From assembly GCF_015831345.1 (NCBI RefSeq), contig NZ_JADWYS010000001.1:2180118-2244117 (forward strand): DNA of 64,000 nt. The letters are read 5' to 3'. The translations under genes were made by a program, and so were the position numbers. This DNA comes from Caenimonas aquaedulcis. GTDB lineage: Bacteria; Pseudomonadota; Gammaproteobacteria; Burkholderiales; Burkholderiaceae_C. The notes beneath the pieces were generated by a model that worked only from the letters and a program-made list of their open reading frames with translations, was not told where the DNA came from and ran no database searches. Positions 16,742 to 24,898 of the stretch are shown here, one piece after another (within the stretch, counting starts at the first letter, position 1; each line of letters opens with the position of its first letter).

Positions 16742-17622
16742 GCGCGCTCCCCGGCCGACCAGTACGGATAGAAGTTGAACCAGTTGAGGGGATAGCGGCG
16801 CGCGTAGTGCTCCAGCTTTCCCGCGTAGCGGTCCACCACCGGCTGCAACGAGGCGCCGCGACTGCCTTGCGCCGCGGGGTCGCCGAACTCCAGGAATTCG
16901 ATGCGGTAGCGGTTGCCGCCCTCGTACACGCCGAAGCACATCAGCACCGCGGCGCGGCTGCGCGCCGCGAGCACGTGCGGCGCGACGGGCAGCCCCACGG
17001 GACGACCGAGGAACGGCGTCGCCAGGCTCGCGCCGGCGCCGTCCACGCGATCCGCGAGGATGCCGACGATGCCTCCGCCGGTGAGGATCTCGTGCGCGCG
17101 CAGGTAGCTGTCGGGCCGCCCGAGCGGGATCACCGTGAGCGTGCCTTCGTCGATGCCCGCGATGCGCCGCAGGCGCGCGCGCGGGTCGACATGCATCAGC
17201 ACGCTGACGGGGCGCCCGTCCATCGCGCGGTTGGCAAGCATCATCAGGTCGAAGCTGCCGAGGTGGGAGCCGAGGAGCACGCAGCCGCGCCCGTCCTGCA
17301 GGGCGCGATCCAGCAGGGCGACGCCCTCGATCGTCACCTCGAAGCGGTCGAAATCGCCCGCCGCCATGTAGACGCGATCGAGCAGCGTCGCCGCGAAACT
17401 GTAGATGTGCGCGAAGACCTCGCGCAGGCGCGCGGGCCGCCCGTACACGGCCGACAGGAATTCCAAGGAACCCGTGCGCGCCATGCGATCGGTGACGACG
17501 AAGTACAGCACGATGGGATAGAGCAGCGCGCGGCACAGCGGCCGTCCCGCGCGGCGCGCGAGCCACACGATCAACGTGATCAGCCAGGCGCTGCCGCGCT
17601 CGGCCTTGGCGCTCCAGCGCAT
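16738..17622 (-). CDS. LpxL/HtrB-type lysophospholipid acyltransferase
   Basis: A 294-residue acyltransferase with an N-terminal membrane helix (WLITLIVWLARRAG; second hydrophobic stretch ALLYPIVLYFVV). The HX4D motif is H120-LGSF-D125, and GGGIVGILADRVDG follows. It probably attaches the polyene acyl chain to a glycerol or sugar lipid anchor in the inner membrane (inference from cluster context). It overlaps the ligase/hotdog gene by one base and LolA by four. Confidence 0.87.
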   Translation of the reverse strand: MRWSAKAERGSAWLITLIVWLARRAGRPLCRALLYPIVLYFVVTDRMARTGSLEFLSAVYGRPARLREVFAHIYSFAATLLDRVYMAAGDFDRFEVTIEGVALLDRALQDGRGCVLLGSHLGSFDLMMLANRAMDGRPVSVLMHVDPRARLRRIAGIDEGTLTVIPLGRPDSYLRAHEILTGGGIVGILADRVDGAGASLATPFLGRPVGLPVAPHVLAARSRAAVLMCFGVYEGGNRYRIEFLEFGDPAAQGSRGASLQPVVDRYAGKLEHYARRYPLNWFNFYPYWSAGERA

Positions 17623-19340
17623 CACGACACCGTCTCCACGGAAAGGGTCGCGGCGCCTTCGGCCACGAGCACCGGCGCACCGCCGCGTGCGACCGTGACG
17701 CGGAAATTCATGCGCGCCCCGTCGATCCCGCAGTGGCATTGCGCGGGTTCGTCCGGCAGAAGCGCCGCGGTGAACTTCGCACGCTGCACGCGCGCGATGG
17801 CCCGTCCGGTGCGGCGCTGCACGGCATCGAACACCCGGTCGAGCAGCAGCACGCCCGGCACCACGGGCCGGCCCGGAAAATGGCCCGGCAGGCAGGGGTG
17901 ATCCCCTGCCACGGCGAAAGCGAAGTCGAGGACTGACGGCGCAGAGGAACCGGGAGCGCGTGCGCCATGGGCCGGGTTGCGCCGGGCATGGAGCGCATCG
18001 AGCGCGGCGCGCGGCAGTTTGCCGAGTTCCGAGCGGGGCAGCCGTTCGACATGGATCAAGGTACGCGGAAGGAACACGGGGTCCATTCTCTCGCGCAGCC
18101 AGCGCAGCGCGGCGGATTTGTCGAGCGGCGCGCCCGCATGGATGAGCACGAGGCGCTCGGTGGCCGATCCGGTCTGCGGCAGGTAGAACACGCCATCCGT
18201 CACCCCCGGCATGTCCTGCAGCAGCAGGTTCAGCCCCGTGAGCGAAGCGCGGCGGCCCGCGATCTTGATCAGGTCGCCCTGCCGGCCGAGCAATTCGAAG
18301 CTGCCGTCCGCGTCGAACGCGACGGCGTCGGAGAGCTGGCGGGGCGAGGTGAAGTGCTCGCCCCAGACTTCGCTGCCCTCGGCCGCGGACGCGATGCGAA
18401 CGCCCGCCACCGGCCGCCAACGTCGCTCGGCGGCGGTGCGGCGCATCGCGACGACGCCCGTCTCCGTCGATCCGTAAATCTCCAGCACGGGCGCGCGCGT
18501 CAACGCTTCGCAGCGCGCCGCGAGTTGCGCCGCAAGCGGCATGGTGGAGGCCAGCACGAATGCGCAGCGCGGCAGCGTCTCGGCCGCCTGCGCGAGCGCG
18601 CGCAGGTGCAGCGGTGTCGCGACCCATGCGGTGAGGCCCGCCGCATCGTCGAAGGCGGCGCGAACATCGCCGGGCAGCAAGGGCTTGGCATCCACCACCG
18701 CGAGGCCCGTCGCCAGCGGCAGCATCACCGAACTCTCCAGGCCGAACATGTGCTGCGGCGGAACGCTGCACACGAGCTGCCGCACCGCCTGCAGCCCGCC
18801 CGCGACATCGCCGTCCAGCCGTTCGGCCAGCACCTGCGCGCCGCGCGCGAGCTGGCGCAGCGACTTCCACTGGGGCTGCGGCTGCCCCGTGCTGCCCGAC
18901 GTGTGCAGGCAGACCTGCGGCGCGTCCCAGTCGGGCGACCATGCCAGCGGCGGATGCGACGCAGCGCCGCCGGATTCCGGCCGCGCGTCGATCAAGAGGC
19001 AACGTGCCATGCCGCCCCAGCGCCCATCGATCGCGCCGGCGTCGTCGACCACGATCACGGGCGCGGCGCTCGATTGCAGCAGCAGCGCGAGGTCGGTGGG
19101 ACCGCCGGAGGGCGGCAGCATCTGCACGCAGCCGCGCCGCAGCGCGGCAAGCCAGGCGATGAGGAATGCGCAACGGGAGGCGCACAGGTTGAAGACGATG
19201 CCGCCGGCCTCCAGCCGCTGCGCGAGCCGCAGCGATTCGGCGTGCACCTGCCGCCAGGTCCATGCCAACTCGCCGGTGACCGCGGTGCGGTCCAGGTAGC
19301 GCTCAGCGGCGGCGAGCGGGGTGTCGAGGAGTGCGTCCAC
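17622..19340 (-). CDS. AMP-dependent acyl/aryl ligase fused to a FabA/ApeI-like hotdog domain
   Basis: 572 residues in two parts. Residues 1 to about 455 are an adenylating ligase with TSGSTGQPQPQ (A3), IYGSTETG (A5), GRQGDLIKIAGRR (hinge) and the C-terminal catalytic-type lysine in SELGKLPR. Residues about 465-572 are a hotdog domain with the 3-hydroxyacyl-dehydratase signature GDHPCLPGHFPGRPVVPG. The ligase would load the starter or a fatty acid on ACP, and the hotdog part would dehydrate 3-hydroxyacyl-ACP. In E. coli-type clusters these are separate proteins (ApeH and ApeI). The Ala/Pro linker near 450-465 joins them in a single frame, with no sign of error. Confidence 0.88.
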   Translation of the reverse strand: MDALLDTPLAAAERYLDRTAVTGELAWTWRQVHAESLRLAQRLEAGGIVFNLCASRCAFLIAWLAALRRGCVQMLPPSGGPTDLALLLQSSAAPVIVVDDAGAIDGRWGGMARCLLIDARPESGGAASHPPLAWSPDWDAPQVCLHTSGSTGQPQPQWKSLRQLARGAQVLAERLDGDVAGGLQAVRQLVCSVPPQHMFGLESSVMLPLATGLAVVDAKPLLPGDVRAAFDDAAGLTAWVATPLHLRALAQAAETLPRCAFVLASTMPLAAQLAARCEALTRAPVLEIYGSTETGVVAMRRTAAERRWRPVAGVRIASAAEGSEVWGEHFTSPRQLSDAVAFDADGSFELLGRQGDLIKIAGRRASLTGLNLLLQDMPGVTDGVFYLPQTGSATERLVLIHAGAPLDKSAALRWLRERMDPVFLPRTLIHVERLPRSELGKLPRAALDALHARRNPAHGARAPGSSAPSVLDFAFAVAGDHPCLPGHFPGRPVVPGVLLLDRVFDAVQRRTGRAIARVQRAKFTAALLPDEPAQCHCGIDGARMNFRVTVARGGAPVLVAEGAATLSVETVS

Positions 19341-19346
19341 GGCGAA

Positions 19347-19757
19347 TCACTCCACCGGACGCCGGGGATGCCAGACGCTCCACGTGTCGCGCAGCTGCTG
19401 GCCGAGCCCGGGGAAGGACTTGCCGGGAAAGAACAGTGGCCGCAGCTGGTGCTCGCCGACGAACAGGAGGATCGCGCCGGCCCACACCCACGCGCCGGCG
19501 CCCGCCCCGGCGTCGCGCCAGCCGATGGCCAGCGCCGCCGCGCCGGCGAAGTACAGGGACCAGAGGGCGGTGAGCCCGCGCGTGTAACGGCGCATCGCGG
19601 GCGTCATGTCGGGGTCGCTCACGCGTGCGATCTGTTCGATGAGGGGGATGCGGCCCGCACGCAGCGTGCGCCCGAAGAAGAACGCGGAACCGGCGAGGAA
19701 GCAGGCGGACGCCACGCGCCAGAAGGCTGGTGCGTCCAGCGGCTCGAACCAGTCCAC
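19347..19757 (-). CDS. Small integral membrane protein of aryl polyene clusters (COG4648-like)
   Basis: A 136-residue protein with three to four hydrophobic segments (FWRVASACFLAGSAFFFG, TALWSLYFAGAAALAIGW, WVWAGAILLFVGEHQLRPLFFPG). Proteins of this length and placement, between ACP and the acyl ligase, are hallmarks of aryl polyene loci. The biochemical role is not established. It lies 7 bp after the ACP gene and 6 bp before the ligase gene. Confidence 0.75.
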   Translation of the reverse strand: MDWFEPLDAPAFWRVASACFLAGSAFFFGRTLRAGRIPLIEQIARVSDPDMTPAMRRYTRGLTALWSLYFAGAAALAIGWRDAGAGAGAWVWAGAILLFVGEHQLRPLFFPGKSFPGLGQQLRDTWSVWHPRRPVE

Positions 19758-19764
19758 GGGAGGC

Positions 19765-20058
19765 TCAGCGCTGCGCGGCGAGCGTGCCGGCGATGTGGTC
19801 GGCGAGGCTTTGCATCGAGGCGAAGATCGCCTCGTTGTTCGGGTCGCCGGCCTTCAGCTTGACGCCGTAGCGCTGCTGGACGAGCAGGGAAATCTCCAGC
19901 ACGTCCAGCGAATCGAGGTCGAGCCCTCCGCCGAAAAGGGGCGCGAGGAGGTCGATCTCGTCCGGATTCACATCCTCGAGATTCAACCCCTCGACCACGA
20001 GGGCGGCGAGGTCCCTGGCGGAGACCTGCGCGGCGGGCCCGTCCACGTTCAGGCTCAT
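19765..20058 (-). CDS. Acyl carrier protein
   Basis: A 97-residue acidic protein with the phosphopantetheine site at S50 in GGGLDLDSLDVLEI. It carries the growing polyene chain. It is the only ACP in the cluster, whereas the best-studied aryl polyene systems use two. The ATG overlaps the lipoprotein stop codon (ATGA). No phosphopantetheinyl transferase gene is nearby. Confidence 0.92.
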   Translation of the reverse strand: MSLNVDGPAAQVSARDLAALVVEGLNLEDVNPDEIDLLAPLFGGGLDLDSLDVLEISLLVQQRYGVKLKAGDPNNEAIFASMQSLADHIAGTLAAQR

Positions 20059-20444
20059 GACGCGGACAGTTGCGCGTTGATGCTGCGCGTGAGGTTCTGG
20101 ATCCAGCCGTTGTAGTTCTTGTGGATCTGGCCGTCCTTCTCGTCCAGGCCTTCGCTGGAGCGGTACTTGATGCTGTAGCTGTTGGCCGTGTAGGGGATCG
20201 CGACCACGGCCACGTGCTTGCGCAGGTTCAGCGTGCCGACCAGCGTGTTGTTGCCTTCGTCCTTCATCTGCCAGCCCAGGCCCGCGCCGGCGCGCACGAT
20301 CGCGGCACGAACCTGCTCGCGCGTGAGCGGCTTGCCCGAAGCGCTGGTGGCAGCGGCCTGGTCGACGTTCTGGATGGGCATCGTGTTGCAACCCGCCAGG
20401 GCGACGGCGACGGCCAGCGCGCCGAAAACAACGTGAAAACGCAT
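20055..20444 (-). CDS. Small lipoprotein, first gene of the polyene-like operon
   Basis: A 129-residue lipoprotein with a type II signal peptide, MRFHVVFGALAVAVALAGC, cysteine 19 being the lipidated residue. The mature part ends in a single alpha/beta domain (NTLVGTLNLRKHVAVVAIPYTANSYSIKYR...). A strong ribosome-binding site GGAGGAG lies 7 bases before ATG 20444. As the first gene it probably marks the operon start, with the promoter in 20445-20627. The family is seen in Burkholderiales but has no assigned function that I know. Confidence 0.82.
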   Translation of the reverse strand: MRFHVVFGALAVAVALAGCNTMPIQNVDQAAATSASGKPLTREQVRAAIVRAGAGLGWQMKDEGNNTLVGTLNLRKHVAVVAIPYTANSYSIKYRSSEGLDEKDGQIHKNYNGWIQNLTRSINAQLSAS

Positions 20445-20475
20445 GGGAATCTCCTCCGGATGTTGATGATGGCGT

Positions 20476-20493
20476 CGGCAGCCCTCGCTGCCG
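20476..20493. repeat. Inverted repeat upstream of the polyene-like operon
   Basis: CGGCAG (20476-20481) and CTGCCG (20488-20493) with a 6-nt loop, 32 bp upstream of the lipoprotein start. It lies within the only sizeable non-coding interval serving the operon and the divergent cupin gene. It could be an operator or a leader hairpin, but a short GC-rich palindrome is weak evidence. Confidence 0.3.
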
Positions 20494-20627
20494 GCTCGCC
20501 CATGGCACGACTTTGAATGCGCGTCGCATCCTGGGCAACGGCAATTCTAGCGAAGCGGTTTTCGTCTCCATGAAAAGTCACTGTGGCCTAGCCAATAAAC
20601 AACAGGGGGAAGTCCTATCATGTCTGC

Positions 20628-21134
20628 ATGACCCACACCCTTCCCGCCTTCGCCGCCCAGGTGCGCGGCATCCTGCTCGAGGACGACACGCCCGCGGGCC
20701 GCGAGAAAGTCGCGGCGCTGGTGCGCGAGGCGCTGGCCGACCGGTCCTTCATCGAGTCCCTGTTCGACGAGGCGTCGCCCGAGCGCAAGGTGGTCTACGA
20801 AGACCCCGAGCTGGGTTTCTGCATCCTCGCGCACCGCTACACGGGCGCGAAAAACAGCCCGCCGCACGATCACGGGCCCTCGTGGGCGATCTACGGCCAG
20901 GCCGACGGCGAAACGGTGATGACCGATTGGGAACTGCTGGAAGCCGCGACGCCGGACAAGCCGGGCAAGGTGAGGCAAGTGCGCGAATATTCGCTCACAC
21001 CCGGCGTGGCGCACGTGTACAACGAAGGCGACCTGCACGCGCCGAGCCGCGCGGGGCCGACGCGCCTCCTTCGCATCGAAGGAACCAACATGGAACGCGT
21101 CGCGCGGATGAAGTACGAGCCCGTGCAGGAATAG
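20628..21134 (+). CDS. Cysteine dioxygenase-like cupin protein
   Basis: A 168-residue cupin. The metal-binding set appears as SPPHDHGPSWAIYGQADGETVMTDW (two histidines) with a later histidine in PGVAHVYNEGD, the arrangement of thiol-dioxygenase-like cupins. The helical N-terminus (LPAFAAQVRGILLEDD) is consistent with that. It is divergent from the polyene-like operon and 107 bp before rdgC. The substrate is unknown, and it is not a clear cysteine dioxygenase by length (~200 aa in that family). Confidence 0.75.
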   Translation: MTHTLPAFAAQVRGILLEDDTPAGREKVAALVREALADRSFIESLFDEASPERKVVYEDPELGFCILAHRYTGAKNSPPHDHGPSWAIYGQADGETVMTDWELLEAATPDKPGKVRQVREYSLTPGVAHVYNEGDLHAPSRAGPTRLLRIEGTNMERVARMKYEPVQE

Positions 21135-21241
21135 CCGATCGCGCGATGGAATTTGAAACCGCATGCAGCAAGTGCGGATGACAGGCAGCGGCGCAGGCAG
21201 AATGCGAACCCTCCACGAATCCGCATTCCATCGCAAAGCCC

Positions 21242-22147
21242 ATGCCCCTTTTCAAGAACATCGTTTTCTACCGCATCGCCGCCGACTGGGCGCCGCCATC
21301 CATGGAGCGTCTGGACGCGCAGCTGCAGCGGCTCGCCTTCACCCCTTGCCAACCCACGCAGGAACTTTCCACGGGCTGGATCCCGCCGCGCGGCGCCGAG
21401 CACGGCGCCATGGTGGAGGGCGTGAACGGGCAATGGATCCTCAAGCTCGCCGTCGAACGCAAGGCCGTGCCCGGCGCCGCCGTGCGTGCCGAACTGGAGG
21501 CGCGCTGCAAGCAGGTCGAGGCGCAGACCGGCCGCAAGCCGGGTCGCAAGGAGAAGTCGGAGATGAAGGACGAGATCGTCCTCACCTTCCTGCCGCGCGC
21601 GTTCAGCAAGCACGCGACGCACTCCCTCTGGCTCGACCTCGAGCAGCGCTGCGTGGTCATCGCCGCCGGAAGCATGAAGGCGGCCGAGCCCGTGGTGAAG
21701 CACCTGCTCGACGTCATGGCGGAACTCGGCCACGCGATGCCGCTCGCCCCCGTCTCCACCTCCGTCGCGCCGGCCACGGCCATGGGCGAATGGCTTACGA
21801 CCCGGCAGGCGCCGGAAGGCTTCGCGATCGAGCGCGACCTGGAGCTGAAGAATCCCGGCGAGGAGAAGTCCGTGGTGCGCTATGCACGCCACACGCTGGA
21901 GCTCGACGAGATCGCGCAGCACATCGGCGAAGGCAAGCTGCCCACGCAGCTCGCGATGACCTGGAACGACAAGGTGTCCTTCGTGCTCACGGAACAGCTG
22001 GGCATCCGCAAGATCGACATCCGCGACGTGGAGGAGACGCCCAAGGGCGAGGACGGGTTCGACGCGGACGTCGCGATCGCGACCGGTGAGCTCTCCATGC
22101 TGCTGCCGCAGCTGCTGGAGTCGCTGGGCGGGGAACTGGTCGCCTAG
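21242..22147 (+). CDS. rdgC: Recombination-associated protein RdgC
   Basis: 301 aa, typical for RdgC (about 300), a ring-shaped DNA-binding protein that inhibits RecA filament function. The start MPLFKNIVFYRI, the block TGRKPGRKEKSEMKDEI and the C-terminal SMLLPQLLESLGGE are family signatures. It is convergent with the acyl-CoA ligase gene, whose stop overlaps its last 4 bp. Confidence 0.96.
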   Translation: MPLFKNIVFYRIAADWAPPSMERLDAQLQRLAFTPCQPTQELSTGWIPPRGAEHGAMVEGVNGQWILKLAVERKAVPGAAVRAELEARCKQVEAQTGRKPGRKEKSEMKDEIVLTFLPRAFSKHATHSLWLDLEQRCVVIAAGSMKAAEPVVKHLLDVMAELGHAMPLAPVSTSVAPATAMGEWLTTRQAPEGFAIERDLELKNPGEEKSVVRYARHTLELDEIAQHIGEGKLPTQLAMTWNDKVSFVLTEQLGIRKIDIRDVEETPKGEDGFDADVAIATGELSMLLPQLLESLGGELVA

Positions 22148-23700
22148 CGCGCGTAGCGCTCCCGCAACTCCCGCTTCAGCAATTTCCCGCTCGGGTTCTT
22201 CGGCAGGCTCTCCGCGAAGATCACGCGCTTGGGTGCCTTGAACCCGGCCATGTGCTTCGCGCAATGCGCGATGACCTCGGCCTCGGTGAGCGACTGGCCG
22301 GCCTTCACCACCACCACGGCCGCCACCGCCTCGACCCACTTCGCATCCGGCACGCCGATCACCGCGACTTCGCTCACCGCGGGCAGCTTGTAGATCATCT
22401 CTTCGACCTCGCGGCTCGCGACGTTCTCGCCGCCGCTCTTGATCATGTCCTTCTTGCGGTCCACCACGGTGATGAAGCCTTCGTCGTCGATGGTCGCGAG
22501 GTCGCCGCTGTGGAACCAGCCGCCGGCGAAGGCGGCCTTGGTCTTCTCCTCGTCGTGGAAATAGCCGAGCATCAGGTGCGGGCTGCGATGCACGATCTCG
22601 CCCACTTCTCCGCCGGGCTTCACATCGCGCAAGTCCTCGTCCACCACGCGCGTCTCCACGTTCAGCACCGCGCGCCCGCAGGAGCCGGGCTTCCTCAGCT
22701 GGTCCTGCGGGCCGAGCATCGTCGCCAGCGGCGCGATCTCCGTCTGTCCATACAAATTCCAGAAGCCGACCCCGGGCAGCCGGCGCGCGAGTTCCTTCAA
22801 TACTTCCACCGGCATGATGGATGCGCCGTAGTAGCCCTTGCGCAAGCTGCGCATGTCGGTGGCGTCCAGCAGCGGCGAGCGCAGCAGCGCGATCCAGACG
22901 GTGGGCGGCGCGAAGAAGCTCGTAATGCCGTGCTTCGCGATCAGCGGCAACAGGTTGTCCGGCGTGGGCTTGGCGGTGACGATGCTGGTCGCGCCGACGT
23001 AGATGGCCGGGCCGAGGAAGACGTCGAGCTGCGCGCAGTGGTAGAGCGGCAGCGCGTGCAGCAGCACGTCGCCGCTCGCGATGTTCGCGTCCACCGCGCA
23101 GCTCGCATATTGCGAGATCACCGCGTCGTGCGTGAGCATCGCGCCCTTGGGCATCGATTCCGTGCCGCTGGTGTAGACGATCTGCGCGAGGTCGGTGCTC
23201 GCCAGTTGCGGCATCGCGGGCGCGGGTCCCCCGGTGCGCGCGAGCTCGTCGAAGGACGTCATGCCGGCCACCGGCTGCGACGGGTCTTCGGACGGCAGCC
23301 AGATGAATTGCTTCACCGACGTGTCCATCGCCGCCGCGGCCCGCGCCACCTCGGCCAGGCCGGAGTCGGTGGCCAGCGTCTGCGCGCCGGCGTGGCGCAG
23401 GATGTACGCCACTTCCTCCGCCTTCAGCATGAAGTTGATCGGCACCATCACCGCGCCCAGGCGCGCCAGCGCGAATCGGAGCGCCGCAAAACCGTGCGAA
23501 TTGCGCGCGAGCACGGCCACCTTGCCGGCATGCGCCACACCCATCTTCGACAAGCCGGCCGCCACACGGTCGACCACCGCGTCGAACTCCGCGAAGGTCC
23601 ATTGCGTGGCGCCGCACATGAGGCCGGGCTTGCGCGGGAAACGCTTCGCCGTGCGGTGCAGCAGGTCGGCGATGGTCTGGCGGCGGATGGCGGGGTCCAT
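22144..23700 (-). CDS. Acyl-CoA synthetase (AMP-binding, fatty-acid ligase type)
   Basis: A 518-residue adenylate-forming ligase with YTSGTESMPKGAMLTH (A3), GQTEIAPL (A5), HSGDLATIDDEGFITVVDRKKDMIKSGGENV (A7-A8) and the C-terminal catalytic lysine in NPSGKLLKR. It activates a medium- or long-chain (or related) carboxylate to acyl-CoA in the cytoplasm. ATG 23700 is preferred over an upstream ATG at 23724 because AAGGAG lies 6 bases before it. Its 3' end overlaps rdgC by 4 bp. The acid substrate cannot be read from sequence. Confidence 0.9.
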   Translation of the reverse strand: MDPAIRRQTIADLLHRTAKRFPRKPGLMCGATQWTFAEFDAVVDRVAAGLSKMGVAHAGKVAVLARNSHGFAALRFALARLGAVMVPINFMLKAEEVAYILRHAGAQTLATDSGLAEVARAAAAMDTSVKQFIWLPSEDPSQPVAGMTSFDELARTGGPAPAMPQLASTDLAQIVYTSGTESMPKGAMLTHDAVISQYASCAVDANIASGDVLLHALPLYHCAQLDVFLGPAIYVGATSIVTAKPTPDNLLPLIAKHGITSFFAPPTVWIALLRSPLLDATDMRSLRKGYYGASIMPVEVLKELARRLPGVGFWNLYGQTEIAPLATMLGPQDQLRKPGSCGRAVLNVETRVVDEDLRDVKPGGEVGEIVHRSPHLMLGYFHDEEKTKAAFAGGWFHSGDLATIDDEGFITVVDRKKDMIKSGGENVASREVEEMIYKLPAVSEVAVIGVPDAKWVEAVAAVVVVKAGQSLTEAEVIAHCAKHMAGFKAPKRVIFAESLPKNPSGKLLKRELRERYAR

Positions 23701-23760
23701 GCGGGTCTCCTTCAAGTGCGTCACATCGTAGCGGCGGGCACCCTCCCCATCAACCGGGCG

Positions 23761-24891
23761 TCACTGCCTGGGCAATCGCGCCGAGAAGGTCGTTCCCGCC
23801 TGCGCCGTGCTCTCGACCGCCATCACCCCCCCGTGCGCCTTCGCGATTTCGTTCACGATGTACAGCCCCAGCCCGACGGAGCGTTGCGCGCCCGCTTCGT
23901 CGCCGCGCGACATCGGCTTGAACAGCTCCGGCCGCAGCGACTGCGGAATCTCCGGCCCGAGGTTGTGCACGGCCAGCGTGAATTCGCGCTCATCGACGCG
24001 TGAAGTCACGGTCACCGGCGTGCCGGGCTGGCCGTACGCCATCGCGTTGGCGACGAGGTTGCCGATCATCTGCGCGAGCCGGTCGGGGTCGGCGAGGCAT
24101 TCTCCTTCTCCCTCCTGCGCGTGGCGCAACTGCCGGTCCGGGAATGCGAGCGTGAGCTCGTCGACGCTGTCGGCCGCGATCCTGTGCGGGAGCACCGGCT
24201 TGCGCGTGACGGACAGCCCATTGCCCACGCGCGCCTGCGTGAAGTCCAGCAGGTCCGCGATCAGGCGGTTGGCGCGCTCGGTCGCGCGCGTCACCCGGCC
24301 GAGCACGTTGAGCTGGTTCGGCGTGACCTCGCCGCGCGACAGCAGCACCGCGCCCATCTGGATGGTGGACAGCGGATTGCGCAGGTCGTGGCTCACGATG
24401 CCCACCATCTGCTCGGCGAAGAGCGCCCGGTCCTTCGCCTCGGCCTGCAGGCGCTTCGCCTCGGTCACGGCGTCTTCCAGCTTGCGGCGCGAGGACACGA
24501 GCTCGCGTTCGTACTTGTCGCGATCGCGCGCGACGTAGAGCGCGATCTCGTGCACCCATCCGCCGCCGCCCCGGTCGCGGCGGATCGCGTTCATCACCAT
24601 CGGGATGCCCGGGCCCACCTTGGGCACGAGCTCCAGCTTCACTTCCGAGACGGACCCCTGCATCTGCAGCAGGGGCTGCCAGTGCGTCTGGTGGAAGATG
24701 CGCCCGCCCATCGTGAAGAGCTCCTGCAACTTCTTCCTGCCGGCGAGCTCGCCGGGCTCGTAGCCCACCCAGTGGCACAGCGTGCGGTTGGCCCACAGGA
24801 AGACGCCCTCGCCGTCCGTCTGTGCGAGGCCGCAGGCGGCGTCCTGGATCGCGGTGAACGCGTCCGGCCAGGGTTCCGCGGGCTGTGTCAC
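23761..24891 (-). CDS. PAS-domain sensor histidine kinase paired with an RsbQ-like hydrolase
   Basis: A 376-residue soluble kinase with no membrane segment. A PAS domain spans about 10-125, including GGRIFHQTHWQPLLQMQG, a pattern I associate with RsbP-like PAS sensors. A short coiled coil (126-160) leads to the HisKA domain with H168 in GIVSHDLRNPLSTI. The HATPase part carries NLVANAMAYG (N box) and VGLGLYIV (G box). The gene begins 7 bp after the RsbQ-like hydrolase, so the two are co-transcribed and the hydrolase is the likely upstream input. No response regulator is adjacent. Confidence 0.9.
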   Translation of the reverse strand: MTQPAEPWPDAFTAIQDAACGLAQTDGEGVFLWANRTLCHWVGYEPGELAGRKKLQELFTMGGRIFHQTHWQPLLQMQGSVSEVKLELVPKVGPGIPMVMNAIRRDRGGGGWVHEIALYVARDRDKYERELVSSRRKLEDAVTEAKRLQAEAKDRALFAEQMVGIVSHDLRNPLSTIQMGAVLLSRGEVTPNQLNVLGRVTRATERANRLIADLLDFTQARVGNGLSVTRKPVLPHRIAADSVDELTLAFPDRQLRHAQEGEGECLADPDRLAQMIGNLVANAMAYGQPGTPVTVTSRVDEREFTLAVHNLGPEIPQSLRPELFKPMSRGDEAGAQRSVGLGLYIVNEIAKAHGGVMAVESTAQAGTTFSARLPRQ

Positions 24892-24898
24892 GGCCTGC

